Part shown: positions 24,625-32,047 of the stretch, one piece after another | Layout: each line of letters begins with the position of its first letter | How positions within the stretch are numbered: the stretch's first letter is position 1 | Origin: Ideonella sp. | Lineage (GTDB): Bacteria > Pseudomonadota > Gammaproteobacteria > Burkholderiales > Burkholderiaceae_C | DNA: 64,000 nucleotides | Assembly: GCA_015075165.1 (NCBI GenBank) | Contig: JABTUY010000006.1 | Span: forward strand, 186,001 to 250,000 | Direction of reading: 5' to 3' | Translations under genes and position numbers: made by a program | Notes under the pieces: model-generated | What the model was told of the DNA's origin: nothing | Databases searched by the model: none | The model's input: the letters and a program-made list of their open reading frames with translations, nothing else

Positions 24625-25098
24625 CTACAGCAGCTGCTGCAGGTACGCGTTCACCTCGTCGAGCACGTCGTCGCGGTCTTGCGCGCCGAGCGTGCCGGCG
24701 ATCGGGTCATCGCTCAGCAGCGAGCGCCGCGGCAGGCCGCGCCGCGTGCCCGTCTCGTGGTAGGCGGCAATCGGCTCGCTGAAGCCCACCTCCACGTAGC
24801 CCGTGCCCACCAGCGGCTGCTGCAGGCTGTCGCGCATGTGGCGCGTGCGCTCGAGCAGCGAGCCCGGAATGTTGCCGTCGTACTTCTTCAGGTAGCGCTT
24901 GACCGTGCTCGGCGCCAGCGGCAGCCACGGCGTGCCATCCGGTGCGAGCTTGCTGTCGAAGCGGCCCTCGATGTTGCTGCGCAGGGTGCCGCCAATGCGC
25001 TGCAGCAGGTCGCTCGGGTCGGCGAGCCGCGCGGCGGCTTCGTCGAGCCGGCGCTGCAGCGCGGCGTCGTCGAGCTCGATGGTGAAACCGTCGCTCAT
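24625..25098 (-). CDS. Phage virion morphogenesis protein (Mu gpG-like)
   Basis: The 157-residue protein has the gpG family pattern: FTIELDDAALQRRLDEAAARL at the start, then IGGTLRSNIEGRFDSKLAPDGTPWLPLAPSTVKRY (about residues 42-76) and YHETGTRRGLPRRSLL. In Mu, G takes part in tail and head assembly. ATG 25098 has a GGAGG ribosome site; an upstream ATG at 25110 is a weaker alternative. It follows the F gene after a 139-bp non-coding gap. Confidence 0.85.
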   Translation of the reverse strand: MSDGFTIELDDAALQRRLDEAAARLADPSDLLQRIGGTLRSNIEGRFDSKLAPDGTPWLPLAPSTVKRYLKKYDGNIPGSLLERTRHMRDSLQQPLVGTGYVEVGFSEPIAAYHETGTRRGLPRRSLLSDDPIAGTLGAQDRDDVLDEVNAYLQQLL

Positions 25099-25237
25099 GC
25101 GCGCCTCCATGCGGGTAGACTGGCGGCGCTGCCTGTGGCGTGCCGGGAAAGTCGAGCTGCCGGCCGGGAGTTCAGCGGGGCTCGCACCCCGCGGTTCATC
25201 GTATGCAGGGTTGGCCACCTGCCGGGCAGCACCTCCC

Positions 25238-26587
25238 TCACAGCGCACCCCATAGCAGCCGATAACGGCGCGCGTCGCGCAGCGCCAGCGGCTGCATCAC
25301 CGTCACCGTGCGCACCACGTTGAGCGGCACCTTCAGGCGCTGGCCGTCCTGCGTGCGAATGCGGCTGCGGTAGTCCAGCAGCAGCACCAGCTTGGCCACC
25401 GCGCCGTCGCTCTGCGGCAGATCCACCACGTACAGCAGCGCCGGCGGCTTCGCGGCAACGTCCTGCACGATGGCGCTGGCGCGTTGCAGCAGGCTCGGCA
25501 GCTGGCGGTACAGCGCCACCGGCAACGCGTCGGCCGCGGTCTTGGTGTCGCGCAGCGTGTGCAGCACGTCCACCGCGCGCACGGCGATCGCTGCGCTCTG
25601 CGGCTCGATGCCCGCCTGCGCCAGGCCGCGCAGCGCATCCGGCACGATCACCCCGATATAGCGCACCTCGCCGGTGTTGTGCCCACCGGCCAGCAGCGCA
25701 TCGACCCACAGCGCGAACTGCTCGGTGGCCTGCCGCACCATTGCCGGGTAGCCGCGCACGGCCTGCGCCACCACGGTGGCCGCGGCCAGCGGCGACGAGC
25801 GTGCGGCCTTGGCCAGCATGGCGTCGAAGAACGCGGCATCGCGCGCCTTGCCCGGGTTGTAGGCGAAGCCCGGGTCCACGCCGTGGGGCACCGGCACCAC
25901 CTCGGCGGTGCTGGGGTTCACGTAGGTCATCCAGCGCGTCTCGGGCGCCTGCGTCTTCACGGTTTCGCCGCGCGCGCGCAGTCGGTCGATGCCGCGCTGG
26001 TCGATTCCGTAGGCGGTGCAGCGGCAGCGCCAGCCGTTGGGCGGGAAATGGGTGTTCCACCACGGGTCATCCACCGGCAGCGCCAGGCCGTCCCAGGGCC
26101 GGTGGCTGGCGCGCACGCGCTCGTCGCGCATCGTGCGGTAGATGATGAAAGGAAACCGCGCCTTCAGCCGCTCGATCGATGCCCAGCGCCCGGCGGCCTG
26201 GCTCTGGCGCAGGTTCACGTCGAAGATCAGCCGCAGCCGGCGCGGGTCGAAGCGCGTGGTGCGGACCTCGCCGCTGTCGGGGTCCACCACCTCCACGTCG
26301 CCCCAGAAGCCCTTGGCCGCCAGCTTGGGCGCAATGCTCTTGGCAAACGCCTCGAACCGCTGGCCCTCGGCCAGCGCCGCCTGCAGCTCCTCGCGAAACA
26401 GCCGCAGCACGTCGAGCTGCATCACGCCGGCCACCGCGAACGCCCGCGCGTGCTCCTCCTGGAACACGCTGTGCCAGTCGAAGCTCTTGGCCAGCAGGCC
26501 GCGGCGCTGGAACGCCGCGATCGCATCGCGCGGCTCGATCACGCCGAGCCGCAGGCCCGGCGGCAGCGGGGTGGCGAGAACCGGCAT
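25238..26587 (-). CDS. Minor head protein F (Mu gpF-like) with C-terminal nuclease-like domain
   Basis: The 449-residue protein has the Phage_Mu_F core at about residues 120-205, with ERVRASHRPWDG (157-167) and PPNGWRCRC (182-190). The C-terminal 150 residues (about 300-432) resemble the phage-carried barnase/EndoU/RelE-like nuclease domains (PBECR2 type), with HTLRDTKTAADALPVALYRQLPSLLQRA and RTVTVM near the end. F is a minor capsid protein needed for head assembly; the extra domain could be injected. The domain assignment is moderate. Confidence 0.82.
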   Translation of the reverse strand: MPVLATPLPPGLRLGVIEPRDAIAAFQRRGLLAKSFDWHSVFQEEHARAFAVAGVMQLDVLRLFREELQAALAEGQRFEAFAKSIAPKLAAKGFWGDVEVVDPDSGEVRTTRFDPRRLRLIFDVNLRQSQAAGRWASIERLKARFPFIIYRTMRDERVRASHRPWDGLALPVDDPWWNTHFPPNGWRCRCTAYGIDQRGIDRLRARGETVKTQAPETRWMTYVNPSTAEVVPVPHGVDPGFAYNPGKARDAAFFDAMLAKAARSSPLAAATVVAQAVRGYPAMVRQATEQFALWVDALLAGGHNTGEVRYIGVIVPDALRGLAQAGIEPQSAAIAVRAVDVLHTLRDTKTAADALPVALYRQLPSLLQRASAIVQDVAAKPPALLYVVDLPQSDGAVAKLVLLLDYRSRIRTQDGQRLKVPLNVVRTVTVMQPLALRDARRYRLLWGAL

Positions 26588-26599
26588 TGCGCGCGGGCG

Positions 26600-26896
26600 T
26601 CAGGCCACGCGCTGCACGGCCGCCGGCGGCGGCAGTGCCGGCTCGGGCCAGAAGGCGGCCATCGCGCGCGGGTTCTCGCCCAGCCACGCTTCGGCCAGCT
26701 CGCGGCTGTGGAACAGCATCACCGAGCTGAACAGCAGCGGCATGCCCTGGTCGGGAAACACCGTGAGGTTCACCGCGATCGCGCCATCGCGCGTGCTGCG
26801 CGTGCTGAACGCGCGGGTGATCATCGCCGCCTGCTCGTCGGTGCCGTTGCTGCTCACGCCGAGCACGCGCACCACGCGGCCCTGGGTTGGGATCAT
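26600..26896 (-). CDS. Conserved small protein between portal and F
   Basis: The 98-residue protein begins MIPTQGRVVRVLGVSSNGTDEQAAMITRAFS and contains VNLTVFPDQGMPLLFSSVMLFHSRELAEAWL. A GAGGAG site precedes its ATG. Proteins of this size and pattern occur in the same slot of B3-like phages. Function is not known. Confidence 0.65.
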   Translation of the reverse strand: MIPTQGRVVRVLGVSSNGTDEQAAMITRAFSTRSTRDGAIAVNLTVFPDQGMPLLFSSVMLFHSRELAEAWLGENPRAMAAFWPEPALPPPAAVQRVA

Positions 26897-26901
26897 CGCG
26901 T

Positions 26902-28620
26902 TCACTCCTCGTCGTGGTTGAGATCCAGGTTGGCCTCGCCGGCCAGCCGCGCCACGAACGCCGCGCGCGCCAGCCGCTCGGCCAGCGGCTTGCCATCGAG
27001 CCGTTCCACCAGCTCGGGCAGCCGCGCCGCGAACGCCTCGAGCGTCTCGCCGGCGGCCACCGCTTGCTGCATCGCCTGCAGCAGCGGGTCGACCAGCGGC
27101 ACCAGCAGCGGCCGCCACGGACCGATGGCGTCGTCGATGAGATCGTCGATCGCATCGTGCGGCTCGCCCGGTTCGTCGGCCGCCACCTCGGCGGCCAGCG
27201 CCTCCTTGCCCTGGCGCTTGTCGTCGCCGCTGCGACCCGGTTTGCCCGCCGCCGGCTTCGCGCCGCCGCGCCGCGCGGCCGCACCGGCCGCAGGCTGGCC
27301 AGGCTCGCCGCCATCGTCCCCACCATCGCCCGGCGCCACCGGCGCCGGCGGCCCCTCGAGCACGTCGTCGCCGGCCTCGGCCATCGGGATGCGCAGCTTC
27401 TCGTGCGCCCACTGCACGGGTATGCGCATGCCGGCGCCGGCCAGCTTGGGCAGCGCCTCGGCATATGCGGCCACGTCTTCGGCCTCGCCGATGTCGAGCT
27501 TGAAGCGCGGCAGCCGCAGGCCCTGCGCACCCGGCACGTTCAGCTGCGCCAGCGGCTGCAGCAGCTGGCGGCCGAGCGTGCCTTCCACCTGGCGCACATC
27601 GGCCGCGCGGATGTCCATGCGCACCTCGTTGTGCACCGTGCCCAGCGCCTGTGTGCCGTGCTGGCCCTCGCCGGCGGTGAGCGTCTGGCCCAGGATCACC
27701 TTGCTCTGCACCGCCTCCATGAACTGCAGCATCGAGCTGAAGGGCACGTGCGTGCCCTGCGCCGCGTTCTGAAACTCGATCTTCATGCCCTGCGGGATCA
27801 CGCCGGCCGCGTTGTGGCCGATCTCGGTCACCGCGCGCAGCAGCGAGCGTTTCTCGTCGTCGCTGGCGCCGGCGGGGTACGAGCCCAGCCGCAGCGGCAG
27901 GCCGTAGATCTCGAGAAACTCCGCCAGGTCGCGCGCGGCGTAGTTCTTGAACAGGTACGGCCACGCCAGCACGCGCACCAGCGAGGCGCGCGCCAGGTAG
28001 CCGTTGCGGCTGCGCGGCACGTGCAGCAGCCAGGCGTAGGGGCGCAGCGCCTCGCCCATCACCGCCGGCAGGTAGCCGCGCGCGGGCTGCTGCTCGCTCT
28101 GGCTGCGCAGCAGCAGCCCCTGGCGCTGCTGGTCGAGCGTGAACCAGCGCTGCGGCCGGAACGTGAGCGTGGGCAGCAGCACGCGGCCCTGCGGCTGCCA
28201 CACCATTTCGTGGGCCGCAAAGCCCTTGAGCACGCCGTCCATCATGCCGTGCAGCACGTCTTCGAAGTCCGGCAGCGCGCGCAGCCACTCGCGCAGCTGC
28301 TCGGTGAGCGCCTTCTCGGCCACGCTGGCGCCCTCGGGCTCGTGCACGTCCCACTCGAGCGCGCTCACCGCGCCCTTGCGCTTGGCCAGCTCGGCATAGG
28401 CGTGGCCGTCGCGCTCCTCGATGTCGTCGGCCAGGTCGAGCTGGTCGAGCAGGTCGCCATCCTCGGCGCGCTGCATGATGGCGCCCAGCTGCGCCGGCGT
28501 GAGCCCGCGCGCCGGGTGGGCGGCGAACTCGCGGTGCAGCCAGCCGGTTTCGGCGGTCTGCGGCTCGCCGAGCCGGCCGCGGTCGATGGGGTTGCCGTCG
28601 GAGTCGAGGATGGTGGCCAT
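26902..28620 (-). CDS. Portal protein (DUF935, Mu gp29-like)
   Basis: The 572-residue DUF935 protein starts MATILDSDGNPIDRGRLGEPQTAETGWLHREFAAHPARGLTP, the family's N-terminus. It includes LTFRPQRWFTLDQQRQG and LARASLVRVLAWPYLFKNYAARDLAEFLEIYGLPLRLGSY in its middle third. A Gly/Pro/Ala-rich disordered segment is at about residues 415-470. The portal forms the dodecameric DNA entry channel at one vertex of the head. It follows TerL after a 158-bp gap that holds a palindrome. Confidence 0.93.
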   Translation of the reverse strand: MATILDSDGNPIDRGRLGEPQTAETGWLHREFAAHPARGLTPAQLGAIMQRAEDGDLLDQLDLADDIEERDGHAYAELAKRKGAVSALEWDVHEPEGASVAEKALTEQLREWLRALPDFEDVLHGMMDGVLKGFAAHEMVWQPQGRVLLPTLTFRPQRWFTLDQQRQGLLLRSQSEQQPARGYLPAVMGEALRPYAWLLHVPRSRNGYLARASLVRVLAWPYLFKNYAARDLAEFLEIYGLPLRLGSYPAGASDDEKRSLLRAVTEIGHNAAGVIPQGMKIEFQNAAQGTHVPFSSMLQFMEAVQSKVILGQTLTAGEGQHGTQALGTVHNEVRMDIRAADVRQVEGTLGRQLLQPLAQLNVPGAQGLRLPRFKLDIGEAEDVAAYAEALPKLAGAGMRIPVQWAHEKLRIPMAEAGDDVLEGPPAPVAPGDGGDDGGEPGQPAAGAAARRGGAKPAAGKPGRSGDDKRQGKEALAAEVAADEPGEPHDAIDDLIDDAIGPWRPLLVPLVDPLLQAMQQAVAAGETLEAFAARLPELVERLDGKPLAERLARAAFVARLAGEANLDLNHDEE

Positions 28621-28725
28621 GTCAGCGCCGTCCGGTCAAGTTCTGAAAATCGGGCCCAGGAGCCCGCGCGCGGCCGCCAGGCTAGGCAGGTACCCACCCG
28701 GCCCCGATCGGCCAACAGCGATCGA

Positions 28726-28739
28726 TTGGGACGTCCCAA
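28726..28739. promoter_or_regulatory. 14-bp perfect palindrome between terminase and portal genes
   Basis: TTGGGACGTCCCAA is a perfect palindrome, followed 4 bp later by a further half-site TGTCCCAAA (28744-28752). It lies in the 158-bp gap between TerL and the portal gene, one of the few real gaps in the late operon. The form suits a dimeric regulator; which one is unknown. Confidence 0.55.
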
Positions 28740-28778
28740 AACTGTCCCAAAGCAGGTGGGGGTTGGCGGCCCGGCGCA

Positions 28779-30455
28779 TCACCACTCCGAACCGGCCCCG
28801 AAGCGGGCCCCTTCGCCGGCCTCGCCGTCGTCGCCCGCGCGCTCGCGCCAGCGCGCGCCGGCCGGCGGCTCCCAGAAGGTGCCCGCGCGCGCCGGCACGC
28901 TCTGCCAGGCGATCTCGCCGGCCTCTCTGAAGAACGCGTACACCGCCAGGAACAGCGCGATCGCAAAGTCGCCGTGGCGGCGCAGCTTGGCGCCGCCCTC
29001 GGCCGCGGCGGCGCGCGCGCCCGCGCTCTGCGTGTCGCCGTCGGGGATCTTGGGCACCCCCTTGACCAGCTTGATGGCGCGCAGATCGTCGCGGTGCGCG
29101 TCGTCGCGCGCCAGGTCGCACAAGGTGCCGTCTTGCAGCGCCGCCTTCAGCTTGGGCATGTGCGCCAGGTAGAACGTGTCGTTGAGCTTGACCTGCTCGA
29201 TCATCTCCACGCCGTAGCGCTGCGCCATCGCCTCGGCCAGCGCGGCGCCGTTGCCGGTGGCGTCCATCGCGCCGCCGCGAAACCGCGGCAGCCGCTCGAC
29301 GATGTACTCCAGCACCTGCTGCTGCGAGCTGAACGGGCAGTTGGCCAGCTCCACCGTCAGCCGCGGGCGCCGCGTGAGGTCGGTGTCTTCCTCGAGCACG
29401 GTGATCACGCTCTGGTCGCGGTTGCGCGCAAAGTCTTGCCCGAACGCGTGGCGCAGCAGTGGCTTCAGCCGCGCCAGCTGCGGGCCGAGCTGCTCTTCGC
29501 ACCAGCCGCGAATGGCGTGCTCGCGCACGCTCTCGGGCAGGTAGGCGAACGCGTCGTCCCACTTGCCGCGCACGATCACCGGGCCGTCGCCATCGGGCGG
29601 CGGCGGCGTGGCCGTCATGCGCTGCTCGATCAGCGCCAGGCTCAGGTACGCGCCCGCGCTCTGGCTGGGGATGACGTCGAGTTCTTCGGCCGCATCGTCG
29701 TTGTAGAACGCATAGGCGTCGCGCACCCATTCATCCTGAGCGGCCTGGCTCCACTCGATGCCGCGGCGCAGGCAGACGCGGCGGTACAGGCCATCGGCCA
29801 CCGCCCGCTGGAAATCGGTGCGGTGCACGCTGGCGTTCTTGCCGCGCTTGCCGGCGCGCACCTCCTGCACCAGCACGTTGAACGCGTTCTCCACGCCGTC
29901 GTGCGTCGACCACAGGCGCACCCTGTTGCCCCACAGGATCATGGCCATCGCGGCCTTGATCAGCCCGGCCAGGTCGTTGGCGAAGGCTGCCTCGTCGATG
30001 CCCACCGTGCCCTGCTTGCCGCGCAGGTTGGTCGGCCGGCTGGAGAGCGCAACGATGCGCCGGCCGGTCTTGGGAAAGTTCAGCTCGAAGGTCTTGATGT
30101 AGCGCCGGGCCGGGTCGGCCACGTCGGCGCCGTCGTCGTACAGGCCTTCGCCCATCGTGCCGGCGGCCACGTCGAACGCGCGCGCCCACAGCTCGCCCGC
30201 CTCGACGAACTCGCGCGCCATGTCTTGCGTGGCGCTGATGTAGAAGTAGTTCGAGCCGCCCTCGGCGGCGGCGCCGAGCACCGCGTCGGCCGCTTCGGCC
30301 CAAGTGGCACCAATGCGGCGCGACTTCTCCCACACCTTGAGCTGCGACTCGTCGGCGATCCACTCCTGCTGGTACGGCAGCAGCACCGGCGGTGGCGCAT
30401 CGGCCACGGCCGGGCCGCTCAGCTCGCGCAGCGGGTCGCCGGGCAGCAGCGTCAT
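28779..30455 (-). CDS. Terminase large subunit (Mu gp28-like)
   Basis: The 558-residue packaging motor has a Walker A-like segment WEKSRRIGATW at residues 42-52 and Walker B VGIDEA at 151-156. A C-terminal RNase H-fold nuclease has acidic residues in FGQDFARNRDQSVITVLEED and AMDATGNGAALAEAM. It cuts and pumps DNA into the head, in Mu-type phages by headful packaging from the integrated genome. The ATG overlaps the small subunit stop. The frame is open far upstream but the extension is spurious. Confidence 0.94.
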   Translation of the reverse strand: MTLLPGDPLRELSGPAVADAPPPVLLPYQQEWIADESQLKVWEKSRRIGATWAEAADAVLGAAAEGGSNYFYISATQDMAREFVEAGELWARAFDVAAGTMGEGLYDDGADVADPARRYIKTFELNFPKTGRRIVALSSRPTNLRGKQGTVGIDEAAFANDLAGLIKAAMAMILWGNRVRLWSTHDGVENAFNVLVQEVRAGKRGKNASVHRTDFQRAVADGLYRRVCLRRGIEWSQAAQDEWVRDAYAFYNDDAAEELDVIPSQSAGAYLSLALIEQRMTATPPPPDGDGPVIVRGKWDDAFAYLPESVREHAIRGWCEEQLGPQLARLKPLLRHAFGQDFARNRDQSVITVLEEDTDLTRRPRLTVELANCPFSSQQQVLEYIVERLPRFRGGAMDATGNGAALAEAMAQRYGVEMIEQVKLNDTFYLAHMPKLKAALQDGTLCDLARDDAHRDDLRAIKLVKGVPKIPDGDTQSAGARAAAAEGGAKLRRHGDFAIALFLAVYAFFREAGEIAWQSVPARAGTFWEPPAGARWRERAGDDGEAGEGARFGAGSEW

Positions 30456-31045
30456 GCGGCGGCCTCCGCCGGCGGCGGCGCATCGCGCTTGACCACGCCG
30501 AGAATCGACGCGCGGATCTCGGCCACCGTCTTCGCGTCCATGCCGCCCTTCTTGGCCAGCTTGGTCACCTTGTCGGCCGCGGCCTTGGCGCGGCCCTCCA
30601 CCTCCACGCGCCACTTGGCCTGGTTGACGCGCGCGCGGCTCAGCCGCGCCACCGCGGTGCCGGCCTTGCTCATCACCGCCACGCGCGCCACCGGGTCTTC
30701 GATCGACTCGGCCTCGCGCGCGAGCAGCAGCGCCTCGAACATCTCGCCCTGGATCAGCGCCATCGCCGCCTCGCTGCGGCTGTCTTCGTCGTCGCGGCTG
30801 CTCTCGGCGATGAGCTTGGCCGCCTCGGTGGTGGCGCGGATCGCCTCCTGCGCGCGCTTGACCTTCTGGCTCTCCACGCCCACCGCACTCTTGCCCACGG
30901 TGATGGCCACGCCGCCTTGCTTGCACAGCGTGTTGAGCTCCTCGGTCAGCGCCACGATGTCGCCGAAGCCACGCTCCACGATGGCCTTGTGCAGCCATTG
31001 CCGGATCTCGGCCGGCAGCCGTGCGATCTTGCTGCGCGCGCCCAT
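30452..31045 (-). CDS. Terminase small subunit (DUF3486, Mu gp27-like)
   Basis: The 197-residue protein begins MGARSKIARLPAEIRQWLHKAIVERGFGDIVALTEELN, the typical DUF3486 N-terminal helix-turn-helix. A long helical part follows, ending in an Ala/Pro tail. DUF3486 proteins act as the small terminase in Mu-like phages and recognise the phage end for packaging. It overlaps TerL by 4 bp and follows the gp26-like gene by 2 bp. Confidence 0.88.
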   Translation of the reverse strand: MGARSKIARLPAEIRQWLHKAIVERGFGDIVALTEELNTLCKQGGVAITVGKSAVGVESQKVKRAQEAIRATTEAAKLIAESSRDDEDSRSEAAMALIQGEMFEALLLAREAESIEDPVARVAVMSKAGTAVARLSRARVNQAKWRVEVEGRAKAAADKVTKLAKKGGMDAKTVAEIRASILGVVKRDAPPPAEAAA

Positions 31046-31047
31046 GC

Positions 31048-31344
31048 TCAGTTGCCCGGCTGCGGCCGCTGCACGCCCGGCACCGTGGCGCGGCCCTCGG
31101 CCACATCGAGCCCGCGCGCGCTGAGCGTGGCCACGGTCACGCCCTCGGGCCGCTCCAGGCTGAGCAGGCCCTGCTCGCCGAGCCAGGCCAGGTCGGCCTC
31201 GATGCGGTCGGCGCTGACCACGTGGCCCACCGCGTCGCAGTAGCGGCGCAGCAGGAACGCATTGGCGCGGTACTGCGCGGCGGCGGCCAGTGCGCGCAGC
31301 AGCACCAGGCGCCGGTCGTGGGTGAGGTGTTCGGCAAAGTTCAT
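31048..31344 (-). CDS. Gp26-like winged-helix protein (VpaChn25_0724 type)
   Basis: The 98-residue protein starts MNFAEHLTHDRRLVLLRALAAAAQYRANAFLLRRYCDAVGH and carries a winged-helix segment (SADRIEADLAWLGEQGLLSLE). It matches the small Mu gp26-position family that lies just before DUF3486. Function is not known. The order DUF2730, gp26-like, DUF3486, TerL, DUF935 agrees with Mu gp25-gp29. Confidence 0.8.
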   Translation of the reverse strand: MNFAEHLTHDRRLVLLRALAAAAQYRANAFLLRRYCDAVGHVVSADRIEADLAWLGEQGLLSLERPEGVTVATLSARGLDVAEGRATVPGVQRPQPGN

Positions 31345-31363
31345 CGTCGGTGTCTCGCGCGGC

Positions 31364-31696
31364 TCAGCGGCTGGGCCGCTGCAGCAGGTAATCCTCGATG
31401 CGGCTTAACGTGCTGCGCATCATGTTCAGCGTCTGCGTCTGCGCCTCGGTCTGCGCCTCGAGCGCGGCCAGCGCCTGCGCCAGGCCGCCCACCTCCTGGC
31501 GCGTGGGCAGGTGGCTGATCTCCTGCTGCACCAGGCGCATGTCGGCATCGAGCTTGGCCACGCTGGCGCGCACCTCGGTCACCTCGTGCTTGGCGTCTTC
31601 GCCGGGCTTGCGCAACCACAGCACCAGGCCGATCACCGCCGTGGCCAGCGTGTTGAACATCACCAGCCCTCGCAACACCAGATCGAACTGCTCCAT
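31364..31696 (-). CDS. DUF2730 family phage protein (Mu gp25-like)
   Basis: The 110-residue protein has one N-terminal membrane helix (about residues 8-27, VLRGLVMFNTLATAVIGLVLWL). A coiled-coil domain follows with heptads through VRASVAKLDADMRLVQQEISHL and a conserved LPTRQEV. This is the DUF2730 layout, always next to the terminase genes in Mu-like phages. It is anchored in the inner membrane with a cytoplasmic coiled coil by prediction; its role is not known. Confidence 0.85.
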   Translation of the reverse strand: MEQFDLVLRGLVMFNTLATAVIGLVLWLRKPGEDAKHEVTEVRASVAKLDADMRLVQQEISHLPTRQEVGGLAQALAALEAQTEAQTQTLNMMRSTLSRIEDYLLQRPSR

Positions 31697-31715
31697 TGCC
31701 GTGTGCCTCCAGGCC

Positions 31716-32021
31716 TCAATGCATGTCGCGCACCGGCAGCGTGGCCGCCACCAGGTGCTTCAGGCCGCTGGAGTCGGTGACCAGGCAGCGGATCTCGTAG
31801 TCGCAGCCGGCCAGGCCCAGCGCCACGCGCTGCAGCACGGCCAGCGCGGCGTTGTCGACCAGCGCCGCGCCGTCGAGCACCGCGGCCGCGCCGGCATCGC
31901 TGCCCGCGGTGACGGCGATCGCCAGCGCGGCGCCGGCAATCGTCACGCCGTGCTCGAGATCGGCGGCGAACACAAACCGCACGAGCTTCAGCTCGGCGGG
32001 GTCTTTGGGCGGCAGCCTCAT
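31716..32021 (-). CDS. Beta-rich small protein, possible fibre-tail adaptor
   Basis: The 101-residue protein starts MRLPPKDPAELKLVRFVFAADLEHGVTIAGAAL and ends CDYEIRCLVTDSSGLKHLVAATLPVR. It looks like a single beta-sandwich. A terminal strand pattern YEIRCLVxxxxG..LxxxATLPVR is shared with small phage fibre-tail adaptor proteins (gp77-like). It directly follows the large fibre gene, which supports an adaptor role, but this is inference. ATG 32021 was chosen over the long upstream open frame, which overlaps the fibre gene. Confidence 0.6.
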   Translation of the reverse strand: MRLPPKDPAELKLVRFVFAADLEHGVTIAGAALAIAVTAGSDAGAAAVLDGAALVDNAALAVLQRVALGLAGCDYEIRCLVTDSSGLKHLVAATLPVRDMH

Positions 32022-32047
32022 CGCACCCTCGTCTCCATCGCTCTTCT

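Noticed and set aside
20944-25237. Prophage is a broken remnant
   Set aside because: All head, tail, lysis and transposition genes expected are intact, and both ends and the target duplication are preserved.
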